Shown here: positions 5,939 through 14,636 of the stretch, piece after piece | How positions within the stretch are numbered: position 1 is the first letter of the stretch | Layout: each line of letters opens with the position of its first letter | DNA from: an uncultured Oscillibacter sp. | GTDB lineage: Bacteria > Bacillota > Clostridia > Oscillospirales > Oscillospiraceae | Assembly (NCBI RefSeq): GCF_910584465.1 | Contig: NZ_CAJUBK010000039.1 | Span: forward strand, 1-22,941 | Direction of reading: 5' to 3' | DNA: 22,941 nt | The notes under the pieces: generated by a model | What the model was told of the DNA's origin: nothing | What the model saw: the letters and a program-made list of their open reading frames with translations, nothing else | Databases searched by the model: none | Translations under genes and position numbers: made by a program

Positions 5939-7054
5939 ATGGGGGACCGGATCTTTTTGTCCTCTCCGACCATGCATGGGGAGGAAGAGGAGTATATACG
6001 GGAGGCCTTCGAGACGAACTGGGTGGCCCCCCTGGGGGAAAATGTAGATAGGTTCGAGAGGGAGATGGCCTCGTATATCGGCGTGAAGTACGCCGCGGCC
6101 CTGAACGCCGGGACGGCTGCCCTGCATCTGGCGGTGAAGCTGGCGGGGGTGAGGCCCGGGGACAAGGTCTTCTGCTCCGACCTGACCTTCTCCGCCACGG
6201 TGAACCCGGTCAGCTACGAGGGCGGGGAACAGGTGTTCATCGAGAGCGAGCGGGAGACCTGGAACATGGATCCCCGGGCGCTGGAGCGGGCCTTCGCACG
6301 ATATCCCGGCTGCAGATGCGTGCTGGCAGCGGACCTGTATGGGACCCCGGCGAAGCTGGACGAGATCCGGGCCATCTGCGACGCACACGGCGCGGCGTTG
6401 ATCGAGGACGCCGCGGAGAGCCTGGGGGCCTCCTACAAGGGCCGCATGACGGGGACGTTCGGGCAGTACAACGCCGTTTCTTTCAACGGGAACAAGATCA
6501 TCACCTCCTCCGGCGGCGGGATGCTCCTCAGTGATGACGGTGAGGCCATCGCCAAGGCCCGCTTCTGGGCGACCCAGGCCCGGGAGCCCTTCCCGTGGTA
6601 CGAGCACAAGGAGATCGGCTATAACTACCGGATGAGCAACATCGTGGCGGGCATCGGAAGGGGCCAGCTGATCCACCTGGAGGAACACCGGCGGCAAAAG
6701 GAAGCCATCTACCGGACCTACGAAAAAGAGCTGGCCGGCCTCCCGGTGAGGATGAACCCGTATTCGAACGAGAGCCGCCCCAATTTCTGGCTTTCCTGCA
6801 TGACGATAGACCCGGGCTGCAGGACGACACCGGAGCAGATCCGGCTCGCCCTGGAGGCGGAGGACATCGAGTCCCGCCCGATCTGGAAGCCCATGCACCT
6901 CCAGCCGGTCTTCGCCGGACGGGACTTCGTCACGGCCGGCGAAAGGGTGGGGGAGGACATCTTCGCCCGGGGCCTGTGCCTGCCCAGCGACATCAAGATG
7001 ACGCCGGAGGAGCAGGGACGGGTGATCTCCATCATCAAAGGACAGTTTACATAA
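5939..7054 (+). CDS. pglE: DegT/DnrJ/EryC1-family PLP aminotransferase, PglE-like
   Basis: The 371-aa protein belongs to the sugar aminotransferase family that converts UDP-4-keto-6-deoxy-GlcNAc to the 4-amino sugar. It has the N-terminal signature FLSSPTMHGEEEEYIREAF...NWVAPLG, the EDAAESLGASYKG segment with PLP-contacting D157, and the Schiff-base lysine K186 in SFNGNKIITSSGGGM. ATG 5939 is preferred because AAGGAGG (5926-5932) ends 6 bases upstream; the in-frame ATG 5933 and GTG 5918 are badly spaced. It is followed without a gap by PglC-like and PglD-like genes, which together make and load UDP-di-N-acetylbacillosamine. The dehydratase PglF that should supply its substrate is not in the window. 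The family is certain; the exact sugar is inferred from the neighbours. Confidence 0.85.
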   Translation: MGDRIFLSSPTMHGEEEEYIREAFETNWVAPLGENVDRFEREMASYIGVKYAAALNAGTAALHLAVKLAGVRPGDKVFCSDLTFSATVNPVSYEGGEQVFIESERETWNMDPRALERAFARYPGCRCVLAADLYGTPAKLDEIRAICDAHGAALIEDAAESLGASYKGRMTGTFGQYNAVSFNGNKIITSSGGGMLLSDDGEAIAKARFWATQAREPFPWYEHKEIGYNYRMSNIVAGIGRGQLIHLEEHRRQKEAIYRTYEKELAGLPVRMNPYSNESRPNFWLSCMTIDPGCRTTPEQIRLALEAEDIESRPIWKPMHLQPVFAGRDFVTAGERVGEDIFARGLCLPSDIKMTPEEQGRVISIIKGQFT

Positions 7055-7677
7055 TGTATCGTCACTTTTTCAAACGATTTTTTGACATCCTTTTTTCCGC
7101 CTGCGCGCTGATCGTCCTGTCGCCGGTGCTGCTGGCTGTGGCCGTCCTGGTGCGGATCGAGCTGGGGGCCCCCATCGTTTTCTGCCAGGAGCGTCCCGGA
7201 AAAAACGGGCGGATCTTTAAAATGTACAAGTTCCGGACGATGACGGATGAGCGTGACGGGGAAGGCGAACTCCTGCCGGACGAGGTGCGCCTCACGAAGT
7301 TCGGAAGGGCCCTGCGTTCTTCAAGCTTGGATGAGCTTTTGGAATTGTGGAACATCCTGAAAGGCGATATGTCCATCGTAGGCCCCCGACCCCTGTTGGT
7401 GAAGTACCTGCCCCTGTACGACGAGGAACAGCGCCGCCGCCACGATGTGCGGCCCGGTCTGACGGGGCTGGCCCAGGTGAAAGGGCGGAACAACGTTTCC
7501 TGGGAAGAGCGCTTTGCCTATGACATCGAATACGTAGACCACGTTTCTGTCCTTTTGGACGTGCGGATACTTTTTTTGACGGTGGCCGTCGTACTGCGCC
7601 GGGAAGGCATACACGCGGAGGGCTGTGCAACACAGCCGGACTTTATGGGGACGGAGGCACACCCTCATGCAAAATAA
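7054..7677 (+). CDS. pglC: Phosphoglycosyl transferase, PglC-like (bacterial sugar transferase)
   Basis: The 207-aa protein transfers a sugar-1-phosphate, probably di-N-acetylbacillosamine phosphate, to undecaprenyl phosphate and so starts lipid-linked glycan assembly at the inner face of the membrane. It has one N-terminal hydrophobic segment (about 9-30, FDILFSACALIVLSPVLLAVAVLV), the KMYKFRTM motif, the catalytic Asp-Glu dyad at residues 93-94 (SLDELLELWN), and KGDMSIVGPRPLL with RPGLTGLAQVKGRN. The small size without extra membrane segments matches monotopic PglC rather than the large WbaP type. The start codon overlaps the previous stop (TAATG). A 7-bp hairpin (7621-7637) lies near the 3' end, before the SD of the next gene. 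Confidence 0.9.
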   Translation: MYRHFFKRFFDILFSACALIVLSPVLLAVAVLVRIELGAPIVFCQERPGKNGRIFKMYKFRTMTDERDGEGELLPDEVRLTKFGRALRSSSLDELLELWNILKGDMSIVGPRPLLVKYLPLYDEEQRRRHDVRPGLTGLAQVKGRNNVSWEERFAYDIEYVDHVSVLLDVRILFLTVAVVLRREGIHAEGCATQPDFMGTEAHPHAK

Positions 7678-8284
7678 AGTCATCATCATTGGCGCAGGAG
7701 GACATGGCAAAGTCATCGCTGACATCGTCCTGGCTTCGGGTGACGATGTGGTCGGCTTTTTAGACGATCGTGTGGGAGCTTCTGTAAAAAACTTCCCGTG
7801 GCTGGGCCGGATAGAGGAGTTCCGCCGCTTTCCCGATGCGGATTTTTTTGCTGCGGTCGGGAGTGTCCGGATCCGTGAAGGGATCGTGAAAAAATTGCAA
7901 GGCGTCCGCTGGTACACCGCGGTCCACCCCCATGCCACGATCTCTCCCCTGGATGTGGAGATCGGAGAAGGTACAGCGGTCATGGCTGGAGCTGTGGTGA
8001 ACCCCGGGAGCCGGATCGGCCGACACTGCATCATCAACACCTGTTCCGTTATCGAACACGACGATCGACTGAGCGACTTCGTCCATGTTTCCGTGGGTGC
8101 GCGGCTCGCAGGGACCGTGACGGTGGCTGAGCGGACCTGGATCGGCGTCGGCGCGTCGGTCCGGAACGATCTGACGATATGTGAGGATGTCATGATCGGG
8201 ATGGGGAGCGTGGTCATAAAAGATATCGTACGTCCGGGGGTCTATGCAGGCGTCCCGGCAGACCTCCTTAGATCCCCGGCGTGA
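7667..8284 (+). CDS. pglD: PglD/NeuD-family sugar acetyltransferase
   Basis: The 205-aa protein has a Rossmann-like UDP-sugar domain (KVIIIGAGGHGKVIADIV at 3-20) and a C-terminal left-handed beta-helix of hexapeptide repeats (about 95-200: ISPLDVEIGEGTAVMAGAVVN, GRHCIINTCS, VIEHDDRL). H131 in the IEHD segment sits where the PglD catalytic base is found. It would use acetyl-CoA to N-acetylate the UDP-4-amino sugar made by the PglE-like enzyme. ATG 7667 follows GGAGG (7653-7657) by 9 bases and overlaps the end of the previous gene by 11 bases, indicating coupled translation. Acetyl and other short acyl specificity are not distinguishable from sequence. Confidence 0.87.
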   Translation: MQNKVIIIGAGGHGKVIADIVLASGDDVVGFLDDRVGASVKNFPWLGRIEEFRRFPDADFFAAVGSVRIREGIVKKLQGVRWYTAVHPHATISPLDVEIGEGTAVMAGAVVNPGSRIGRHCIINTCSVIEHDDRLSDFVHVSVGARLAGTVTVAERTWIGVGASVRNDLTICEDVMIGMGSVVIKDIVRPGVYAGVPADLLRSPA

Positions 8285-8370
8285 AAGGCGCCGCTTGGAT
8301 CGGCCCCCTCTGGCCCGCCCTCGATCCCGCCCGATCGAGAAAACATCAGATATGGAAAGAGGATGACCAG

Positions 8371-9573
8371 ATGGATATCGTGATACTGGCGAACTTTTGC
8401 GGGGACTTTACCGCAAAGGACAACGGGCGGTTTTCCTATCTCGCAAGATCGCTGTCGGACCGGCATGATGTCGAATTGATCACCAGCGACTTTTATCATA
8501 CGCGGAAGACGCGCCGTGACGGCCCTGTGCCAGACCATCCGTTCAAGATCACGTTCATCCACGAGGCGGGCTACTCCAAAAATGTGAGCCTGCGGCGGTT
8601 CATCAGCCATCATGGCTTTGGGAAGCGCGTCGCGGGTCATTTGAGATCGCGCGGACGGCCGGATGTCATCTATTGCGCAGTGCCTTCCCTGACTGCCTCG
8701 CTGGAAGCGGCGAAGTACTGCCGGAAGAACGGTGTCCGGTTCGTTGTCGATGTGCAGGACCTTTGGCCCGAGGCTTTCAGTATGGTCTTTCGCGTGCCGG
8801 TGGTCAGCTCCCTGGTCTTCGCCCCCTTCCGCCGCATGGCCGATCGGATCTACCGTTCGGCGGACGCGGTGTGCGCAGTGTCGAAGACCTACATAGACCG
8901 GGCGCTCTCTGTGAACGAAACGTGCAAAAAAGGGACCTGTGTCTATCTTGGGACACAGTTGGACGATTTTGATTCCAATGTCCGGGCGAACCCGGTTTTG
9001 GACAAGCCGGAAGGGGAACTTTGGCTTGGCTATTGCGGCACCCTCGGCAGCAGCTACGACCTCACCTGCGTGTTCGACGCGCTGTGCCTGCTTCGGGAGA
9101 AGGGGGCCGTGCCGCCCAGATTCATCATCATGGGCGATGGCCCGCGCAGGGAGGAGCTTGAAGACTATGCCAAAAAAAGGGGCGTAAACGCCCGGTTTTA
9201 TGGCCTGCTCCCTTATGACGAGATGTGCGGCCTGCTGGCAGCCTGCGACATCGTGGTCAATCCCATCCTTGCCCGTTCTGCCGCCAGTATCATCAATAAG
9301 CACGCCGATTATGCCGCATCCGGACGGCCTGTCATCAATACGCAAGAGTCCGCGGAATATCAGGACTTGGTGGACGCGTACCATATGGGCTTCAACTGTG
9401 CCAATGGGAGCCCTGAGGATATGGCCGAGAAACTGAGGCGCCTCCTTGACGATGCCTCCCTGCGGGAGGAGATGGGCAGAGGCGCCCGCCGCTGCGCGGA
9501 GGAACGCTTCGACCGGAAAAGCAGTTATCGAGCATTGGAAGATGCCATTGTTTCAAAAAACGAAGAGGAGTGA
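8371..9573 (+). CDS. Glycosyltransferase family 4 (GT-B)
   Basis: The 400-aa GT-B enzyme probably adds the second sugar to the lipid-linked intermediate. The N-terminal half starts DIVILANFCGDFTAKDNGRFSYLARSL and contains VDVQDLWPEAF, typical of WbuB-like GT4 enzymes. The C-terminal half has LWLGYCGTLGSSYDL, FIIMGDGPRREELEDYA, and the donor-binding loop ILARSAASIINKHADYAASGRPVI. ATG 8371 follows AAAGAGG (8356-8362) by 8 bases. The 86-base gap before it holds a 7-bp CTCGATC/GATCGAG hairpin without a U-tract. Donor and acceptor are unknown. Confidence 0.85.
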   Translation: MDIVILANFCGDFTAKDNGRFSYLARSLSDRHDVELITSDFYHTRKTRRDGPVPDHPFKITFIHEAGYSKNVSLRRFISHHGFGKRVAGHLRSRGRPDVIYCAVPSLTASLEAAKYCRKNGVRFVVDVQDLWPEAFSMVFRVPVVSSLVFAPFRRMADRIYRSADAVCAVSKTYIDRALSVNETCKKGTCVYLGTQLDDFDSNVRANPVLDKPEGELWLGYCGTLGSSYDLTCVFDALCLLREKGAVPPRFIIMGDGPRREELEDYAKKRGVNARFYGLLPYDEMCGLLAACDIVVNPILARSAASIINKHADYAASGRPVINTQESAEYQDLVDAYHMGFNCANGSPEDMAEKLRRLLDDASLREEMGRGARRCAEERFDRKSSYRALEDAIVSKNEEE

Positions 9574-9582
9574 TGGCCGGCC

Positions 9583-10776
9583 ATGCGTCTGCGCTTCATC
9601 AATTTCCTGAAGACCCATCCTTTTTTTGTGAACCTTGCTTGGGATGCCGCCTGTTTGGTCCTGCGCTGCTGGGGCCTGTTCGTCCCGATACGCCCCAAGG
9701 TCATGCTGTTCGCCTCCTTCGGGGGGCGCAGCTTCGGCGACAGTCCAAAGGCCATCTATGATGAGGTCTGCAAGCGGCCGGAGTTTGACGGCTGGACGCT
9801 GATATGGGCCTTCGTGGACCCGGACCGGTTCGAGCTGCCCCGGGGAGAGAAGATCAGGATCGACACCCCGGCCTTTTTCCACGCCCTCCTGTACAGCCGG
9901 GTCTGGGTCAGCAACTCCGGCATGGACCGGGGGATCGGGCTCAGGCGGGAGGGGACGCTTTACGTCGAGACCTGGCATGGCTCATCGCTGAAAAAGGCCG
10001 GCGGTGAGGAGAACCAGACCGCCATAGGCGGCAAGCGGGCCGCCCGGCACAAAGGCCCCCTGGACGATAGAACGATCCGCTGCGCCCAAAGCGAACTGGA
10101 TGCGGCCAATTATCAGCGGGTCTTCCACGCCGCCAAGGAGTCCATCCTCCTCTGCGGCGCGCCCCGGAACGACGCGCTGTTCCGCTATACGGACAGCGAC
10201 ATCCGGGCCATCCGGCAAAAGCTCCAGATCCCCGGCGGCAAACAGGTCATCCTCTACGCCCCTACTTACCGGGAGTACCTGCTGGATGAGCACAGGGAGA
10301 TGTACCTGGCGCCGCCGATGGACCTCGCCAAATGGGAGCGGCTGCTGGGGGATCGATATGTCCTGCTGATGCGGATGCATTACGCGGTGTCCGCGGCACT
10401 GAAGCTGCGGGAGGACGGGTTCGTCCGGGACGTTTCCAAATATCCGGATCTGAACGATCTTTATATGATCGCCGACGTCCTGATCTCGGACTATTCCAGC
10501 ACGTTCATAGATTATTCCATTTTGGACAGGCCGATGTTCTGCTTCGCCTATGATCTCGAGGAGTTTTCGGAAAAGCGCGGGTTCTATTGGGATCTGGAAG
10601 AAAAGCTCCCGTGTCCGCTGGACCGGGAGGAAGACGACCTGCTGGAGCACATCCGGACCATGGACCGCGAAAGATGCATCCAGGCGGTCAAGGTCTTCCA
10701 CCAGGAGTTCGCACCCTATGCCGGGCACGCCAGTGAGGCCGTGGTAGACAAGATGCTGGAGAGGCTGGGAGGATGA
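9583..10776 (+). CDS. CDP-glycerol/CDP-ribitol polyol-phosphate transferase (TagF-like)
   Basis: The 397-aa protein matches the CDP-glycerol glycerophosphotransferase family, which transfers polyol phosphate onto a lipid-linked glycan at the inner membrane face. Signatures are VMLFASFGGRSFGDSPKAIY, ETWHGSSLKK (active-site His), VLLMRMHY (second conserved His region) and LISDYSSTFIDYSILDRPMFCFAYDLEEF. The start ATG 9583 lies 12 bases after AGAGGAG, a longer spacing than its neighbours; an ATG at 9573 is in another frame and was not used. A cytidylyltransferase follows directly and could supply the CDP-polyol. Glycerol and ribitol cannot be separated from sequence. It is shorter than full TagF/TarL, so a primase-like or single-addition role is possible. 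Confidence 0.85.
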   Translation: MRLRFINFLKTHPFFVNLAWDAACLVLRCWGLFVPIRPKVMLFASFGGRSFGDSPKAIYDEVCKRPEFDGWTLIWAFVDPDRFELPRGEKIRIDTPAFFHALLYSRVWVSNSGMDRGIGLRREGTLYVETWHGSSLKKAGGEENQTAIGGKRAARHKGPLDDRTIRCAQSELDAANYQRVFHAAKESILLCGAPRNDALFRYTDSDIRAIRQKLQIPGGKQVILYAPTYREYLLDEHREMYLAPPMDLAKWERLLGDRYVLLMRMHYAVSAALKLREDGFVRDVSKYPDLNDLYMIADVLISDYSSTFIDYSILDRPMFCFAYDLEEFSEKRGFYWDLEEKLPCPLDREEDDLLEHIRTMDRERCIQAVKVFHQEFAPYAGHASEAVVDKMLERLGG

Positions 10777-10827
10777 ACGCCCGCTCAGGAGCGCCTCTCC
10801 GTCCCAAGGGCTTTAAGAGGAGACGAT

Positions 10828-11493
10828 ATGGAAGGGAACGATAAAAACATCATCATGATCACCTGCGGGGGCACAGGCCAGCGCTTTGGGGCCGATCTTC
10901 CGAAACAATACCAGATCCTGAATGGCAAACCGGTGGTCGCTTATGTCATCGAGGCGTGCAAGCGCTCCCGCAGGGCCGATGCGGTCCTGGCGGTGGCCGC
11001 CCCCGAGTACCATGATTTGCTCCGCCGGTACGGTGTGGACGTAACGGCGGGCGGCGAGGTCCTCAACCAGTCGAAGCGGAACGGGTTCGATCATATACGG
11101 GAGCATTCCTCCTGTGAAAAGCTGGTCGTCGTAGAGGCGGTGCGCCCGTTCCTGATGGAGAGCGTCGTGGACGATATCTTCGATCTGCTGGATGAATATG
11201 AAGCGGTCAGCTGTGCGAAAAAAATGATCGACACCATCGCAAAGCACGGCACCTGGGTGCTGGACCGGGAGCAGTATTACACGATGAATCCGCCCCAGGG
11301 CTTCCGCTTCCCCCTGATCGACCGGTACTTCAGGAGCGATTCCGTGTTCACCGAGTCCATCCAGCAGCTCCCGGAAACGACCAAAGTCTTCCTAAAGTTC
11401 GACGTCCCCTATTTTGAAAAGATCACGTACCCTGAAGATCTTGAAAAAGCGCAGGCACTGCTGGAATACCGGGGGAAGCATGTCCCCGATTAG
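10828..11493 (+). CDS. IspD/TarI-family cytidylyltransferase, probable CDP-polyol synthase
   Basis: The 221-aa protein has the nucleotidyltransferase opening IIMITCGGTGQRFGADLPKQY (G-rich loop with R19 and K26) and the typical IspD-family tail. Such enzymes couple CTP to a polyol or methylerythritol phosphate. Its place after a TagF-like transferase favours a TarI-type role (ribitol-5-phosphate or similar) over housekeeping isoprenoid synthesis. Where the family usually has D-A/S-x-R-P, this protein has E103-A-V-R-P, a conservative change at the metal-ligand position. No TarJ-like reductase is in the window, so the polyol phosphate must come from elsewhere. SD GAGGAG lies about 8 bases before ATG 10828. 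Confidence 0.8.
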   Translation: MEGNDKNIIMITCGGTGQRFGADLPKQYQILNGKPVVAYVIEACKRSRRADAVLAVAAPEYHDLLRRYGVDVTAGGEVLNQSKRNGFDHIREHSSCEKLVVVEAVRPFLMESVVDDIFDLLDEYEAVSCAKKMIDTIAKHGTWVLDREQYYTMNPPQGFRFPLIDRYFRSDSVFTESIQQLPETTKVFLKFDVPYFEKITYPEDLEKAQALLEYRGKHVPD

Positions 11494-11539
11494 ATATGTT
11501 CGCCGCGTTTGGACAGCGGCTGGATGGAGGGATCCGAGC

Positions 11540-13066
11540 ATGGACCTTTGGAACCGATTCTCAAAACGGCTGGATGATATCTGGGAAGATCCGCGAAAGG
11601 ATCTTTTGTTGCCGATCGGCCTGCAGTTTGGCGCGCTCCTGATCTTCGGGTGCTTTTACATCGGCTGCGCCTATCAAGAGAACGTTGTCCGCACCTATGG
11701 TTATATCCTGGGACAATCCGTCTTCCTGGTCCTTTGCGGCCTGGCGTTCCTCTCCGCGGTAAAGCATGTCAGGCTGTCCAGACTGTCCTGGATCTGCCTT
11801 GGCGTCATGCTGCTGTTTTACGGGTGCTATTTTGCCGCCGGCGTTGCCAGATTTGGACCGGACGATATCCTGAAGGACAACTTCATCCATTTTGCCTGCG
11901 CCATGGGGCCTTTTTGTGCGGGAGTATACGGGGCCGCTTCCCGGTCGGAGCAGGCATTTTTCCCCCTGATGGAGAAGATCGGCTTTTTCGTCCTCCCTGC
12001 CGGGACGATCTATTTCAATGGCCTCATCTTCAACTGCAACCCGTTCCGGGATCCCAACGCCACCGCGCCTTATCTGGGCATCATCGGTTATCTGCCGGTG
12101 GCCTATACGCTGATGCCCTTCCTTTTGGCGCATATCGTACAGTTTTCCGACAAGAAGGACCTGGAGCTCCCGTTCGTCCGGAGGAACGCCCGGCATCCTC
12201 AGCTGCTCCGGGCGGTCTTCATGACCATATACTGGGTCTCGATCATCGGTTCCGGCACCCGGGGGGCGTATGCCTGTGTCGCCGGCTTCTGCGTGCTGTT
12301 CGTGACATCACGGCTGATCCACCGGGAGCCTGCGGGCCGCGCGTTCCTCCTCTCTTCCGTCCTGGCGGCGGTGCTGCTGTTCAATATTTTCGTCTACGTA
12401 CCTCCGGCCATGCGCGCCGTGCACCGGATGAACATGATCTTTGAGGGACTGAAGCAGGGACAGCTGGTCACCGCGCGGGGCGAAACGGAGGGGATCCAGG
12501 ATAGACTGGATGAACTGGTCGACGCCGGGATAGACCGGCAGGTCGCCAGCCAGCACCCAACGCAGGACCCAGCGCAGCAGCCGCCCGTAAGTCAGGACGA
12601 GCCGGGACCCGGGGGCTCGTCCGAAGAGCCTCCACAGGAGGTGCTGAAGATCGGCGACCGCGGGACCCTGTTTAAGTTGGCGGGGAAGGAGTTCCTCAAT
12701 TCCCCCCTGACGGGTATGGGGCCCGGACGGTTCAAATTCAAATACGGGATCTACCCCCATAACCTCCTGTTGGAACTGATCGCCGAGACCGGGCTTGCCG
12801 GTACCGTCCCGATGCTGCTGCTGGTCTTCGTTTCCTTCTTCAAATTGATGAGGGCGGGGTGGGAGGACCAGCCGGTCCGGTACTATTTCCTATTTTTGAT
12901 GGCGTTTGCCATAAAAGCGATGTTCAGCGGCGGGATATGCGATTCGGTCGTGTTCCTCGGCGGCCTGGGTTATGGCATCGCCTTCCAGGGCCCTCCGGGC
13001 CCCTTGAAAAAAGCAGAGGGACCGGCGGCAGCGCCGCAGGGGAACGGAACGGATGAAAAAAAGTGA
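11540..13066 (+). CDS. O-antigen ligase/polymerase-like multispanning membrane protein
   Basis: The 508-aa protein has about ten or more hydrophobic segments (for example LQFGALLIFGCFYIGCAY and SVFLVLCGLAFLSAV) and a C-terminal Wzy_C-like block, GMGPGRFKF...PHNLLLELIAETGLAGTVPMLL, typical of the O-antigen ligase/polymerase family. It would polymerise lipid-linked repeats or ligate the glycan on the outer face of the membrane. A large extracytoplasmic loop (about 310-385) contains a Pro/Gln-rich disordered insert around 337-368 (QQPPVSQDEPGPGG). ATG 11540 follows GGAGG (11526-11530) by 9 bases; the frame is open upstream to 11414 within the previous gene but without a suitable SD. Ligase versus polymerase is not resolvable. 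Confidence 0.82.
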   Translation: MDLWNRFSKRLDDIWEDPRKDLLLPIGLQFGALLIFGCFYIGCAYQENVVRTYGYILGQSVFLVLCGLAFLSAVKHVRLSRLSWICLGVMLLFYGCYFAAGVARFGPDDILKDNFIHFACAMGPFCAGVYGAASRSEQAFFPLMEKIGFFVLPAGTIYFNGLIFNCNPFRDPNATAPYLGIIGYLPVAYTLMPFLLAHIVQFSDKKDLELPFVRRNARHPQLLRAVFMTIYWVSIIGSGTRGAYACVAGFCVLFVTSRLIHREPAGRAFLLSSVLAAVLLFNIFVYVPPAMRAVHRMNMIFEGLKQGQLVTARGETEGIQDRLDELVDAGIDRQVASQHPTQDPAQQPPVSQDEPGPGGSSEEPPQEVLKIGDRGTLFKLAGKEFLNSPLTGMGPGRFKFKYGIYPHNLLLELIAETGLAGTVPMLLLVFVSFFKLMRAGWEDQPVRYYFLFLMAFAIKAMFSGGICDSVVFLGGLGYGIAFQGPPGPLKKAEGPAAAPQGNGTDEKK

Positions 13067-14597
13067 CTCCCTCTTGGGCGCGACCCTCAGCGTGTCCCTG
13101 CTGGCGATCCTTGTGAAGTCCCTGGGCTTTTTCCGGGAGGCGCTGATCGCCGCGTACTACGGCGCCACGGCGGAGACCGACGCGTTTTTCTTTGCCGAGG
13201 GGATGCCGACCACGTTCTTCCCTGCCGTCAGCAGCGGCCTCGCCCTGGCCTTCGCCTCTTTGTACGTCCAGAAGGCGGCGGAGGAGGGGGAGGAGGAGAG
13301 CGACCGCTACGCCTCCCGGATGCTCCTTGCGTCCACCCTGCTGGGCGTTTTTTTGGGCATACTGGGCGCGGCGCTTGCTCCGGTCCTGGTCCCGTTGTTC
13401 GCACCGGGCTTTTCCGGCGGGCAGCGGGCCCTTGCGGTCCGCCTGACCCGTTTGATCATGGGCGCGTTCGTCCTGACCATGCTGCAGTATATGCAAAGCG
13501 CCATCCTGAATTCCAAAAAGCGGTTCCTGCCCCCGCAGGCCGCGGCCCTGGCCCATAACGCGGTGATCGTGGGGATCGTCGTCCTGCTGGGCCGGGGGCG
13601 CGGCATGACCTTCCTGATGATGGCCGTGATCGCGGGGATGCTGGCGCAGGTGCTGGTCCTGCTGTCCTGCTGCCGTGGACAGATCGCCTATACCCGCGGA
13701 CTGGGCCCCTTCCACCCGGATACCTGGCGGCTTTTCCGTCTGGCGCTCCCGATCCTGCTGGGGAACAGCATCGTGCAGCTGAACAGCATTGTGGATAAAG
13801 CCCTCGGCTCCACTCTGCCGGAGGGCTCCCTGTCCGCCCTGAACTATGCCAACGACCTGACCGCGTTCGTGATCAGCGTTTTCATCACGTCGCTTGCCAC
13901 GACGATCTACCCAACGCTTGCGGCGGAGGCTGCGGAGGGATCGGAGAGGTTCGGGGAGACGCTCCTGCAGGGCATGGGCGGGCTCACCCTTGTGCTGATC
14001 CCCATCTCCTGCATCACATCCTTGGATGCGGGCGATATCGTGAGCGTGGTCTATGCCCGGGGCAGCTTCGACCAGGCGGCGGTCTCCTCTACCGCCCTGG
14101 CCCTGGCCTGGTACGCGCCGATGTTCGCCTTCTCGGGGCTCCGAGACATTTTGACCAGGGCCTTTTATGCCGTCCAGGACACGAAGACGCCCATGCGGAA
14201 CGGCGCGATCGGCGTGGGGTGCAACATCATATCCAGCCTGCTCTTCGTCCGCTGGCTGGGCCTGAAGGGGATCGCCTTGGGGACCACGGTCTCCGCCGCA
14301 GTGACTGCGGCGCTGCTGCTGTCGGCGGCACACCGGCGTCTGCCCGGGCTTGACCTGCGGCCGTTCTTCCTGGAGGCCGGGAGAGGATCGCTGGCCGGAG
14401 CGGCCCTGAGCGCCGTGCTGCGGCTGTTCCGCCGGGCCGTGCCGGTCCCGTGGCCGATGGCCCGGTTCGCGATGGATACCATACTGGGGCTTGCCTGCTA
14501 TTCGGCGATCCTTGCCGCGCTTGGCAGCACGGGGATCGGGACCGCCGCGAAGCGGATCGGCGCTAAGATCCGGGGAAGCGGGCATCACGGACCGTGA
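13053..14597 (+). CDS. MurJ/MviN-family (MOP exporter) flippase
   Basis: The 514-aa, roughly 14-helix protein opens SLLGATLSVSLLAILVKSLGFFREALIAAYYGATAETDAFF, the MviN/MurJ signature, with later FSGLRDILTRAFYAVQDTKTPM. It moves lipid-linked glycans across the membrane. MurJ itself flips lipid II, but in an exopolysaccharide operon beside a ligase/polymerase it most likely acts as the Wzx-equivalent for this polymer. It overlaps the upstream gene by 14 bases, which suggests translational coupling. The housekeeping MurJ would then be encoded elsewhere. An Arg/Glu-rich loop (KAAEEGEEESDRYA) lies near residue 75. Confidence 0.87.
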   Translation: MKKSDSLLGATLSVSLLAILVKSLGFFREALIAAYYGATAETDAFFFAEGMPTTFFPAVSSGLALAFASLYVQKAAEEGEEESDRYASRMLLASTLLGVFLGILGAALAPVLVPLFAPGFSGGQRALAVRLTRLIMGAFVLTMLQYMQSAILNSKKRFLPPQAAALAHNAVIVGIVVLLGRGRGMTFLMMAVIAGMLAQVLVLLSCCRGQIAYTRGLGPFHPDTWRLFRLALPILLGNSIVQLNSIVDKALGSTLPEGSLSALNYANDLTAFVISVFITSLATTIYPTLAAEAAEGSERFGETLLQGMGGLTLVLIPISCITSLDAGDIVSVVYARGSFDQAAVSSTALALAWYAPMFAFSGLRDILTRAFYAVQDTKTPMRNGAIGVGCNIISSLLFVRWLGLKGIALGTTVSAAVTAALLLSAAHRRLPGLDLRPFFLEAGRGSLAGAALSAVLRLFRRAVPVPWPMARFAMDTILGLACYSAILAALGSTGIGTAAKRIGAKIRGSGHHGP

Positions 14598-14636
14598 AGG
14601 CCCCGGAGGACTGTTTTTGCCGGAGGAGGTATCTGC

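Noticed and set aside
7621..7637. 7-bp hairpin GGCTGTG/CACAGCC at the 3' end of the pglC-like gene
   Set aside because: It is short, within coding sequence and without a U-tract. It could affect initiation of the next gene but is not enough to call a regulatory site.
8320..8339. CTCGATC/GATCGAG hairpin between the pglD-like and GT4 genes
   Set aside because: A stem of only 7 bp, followed by As rather than Ts; no terminator, and no promoter motif beside it.
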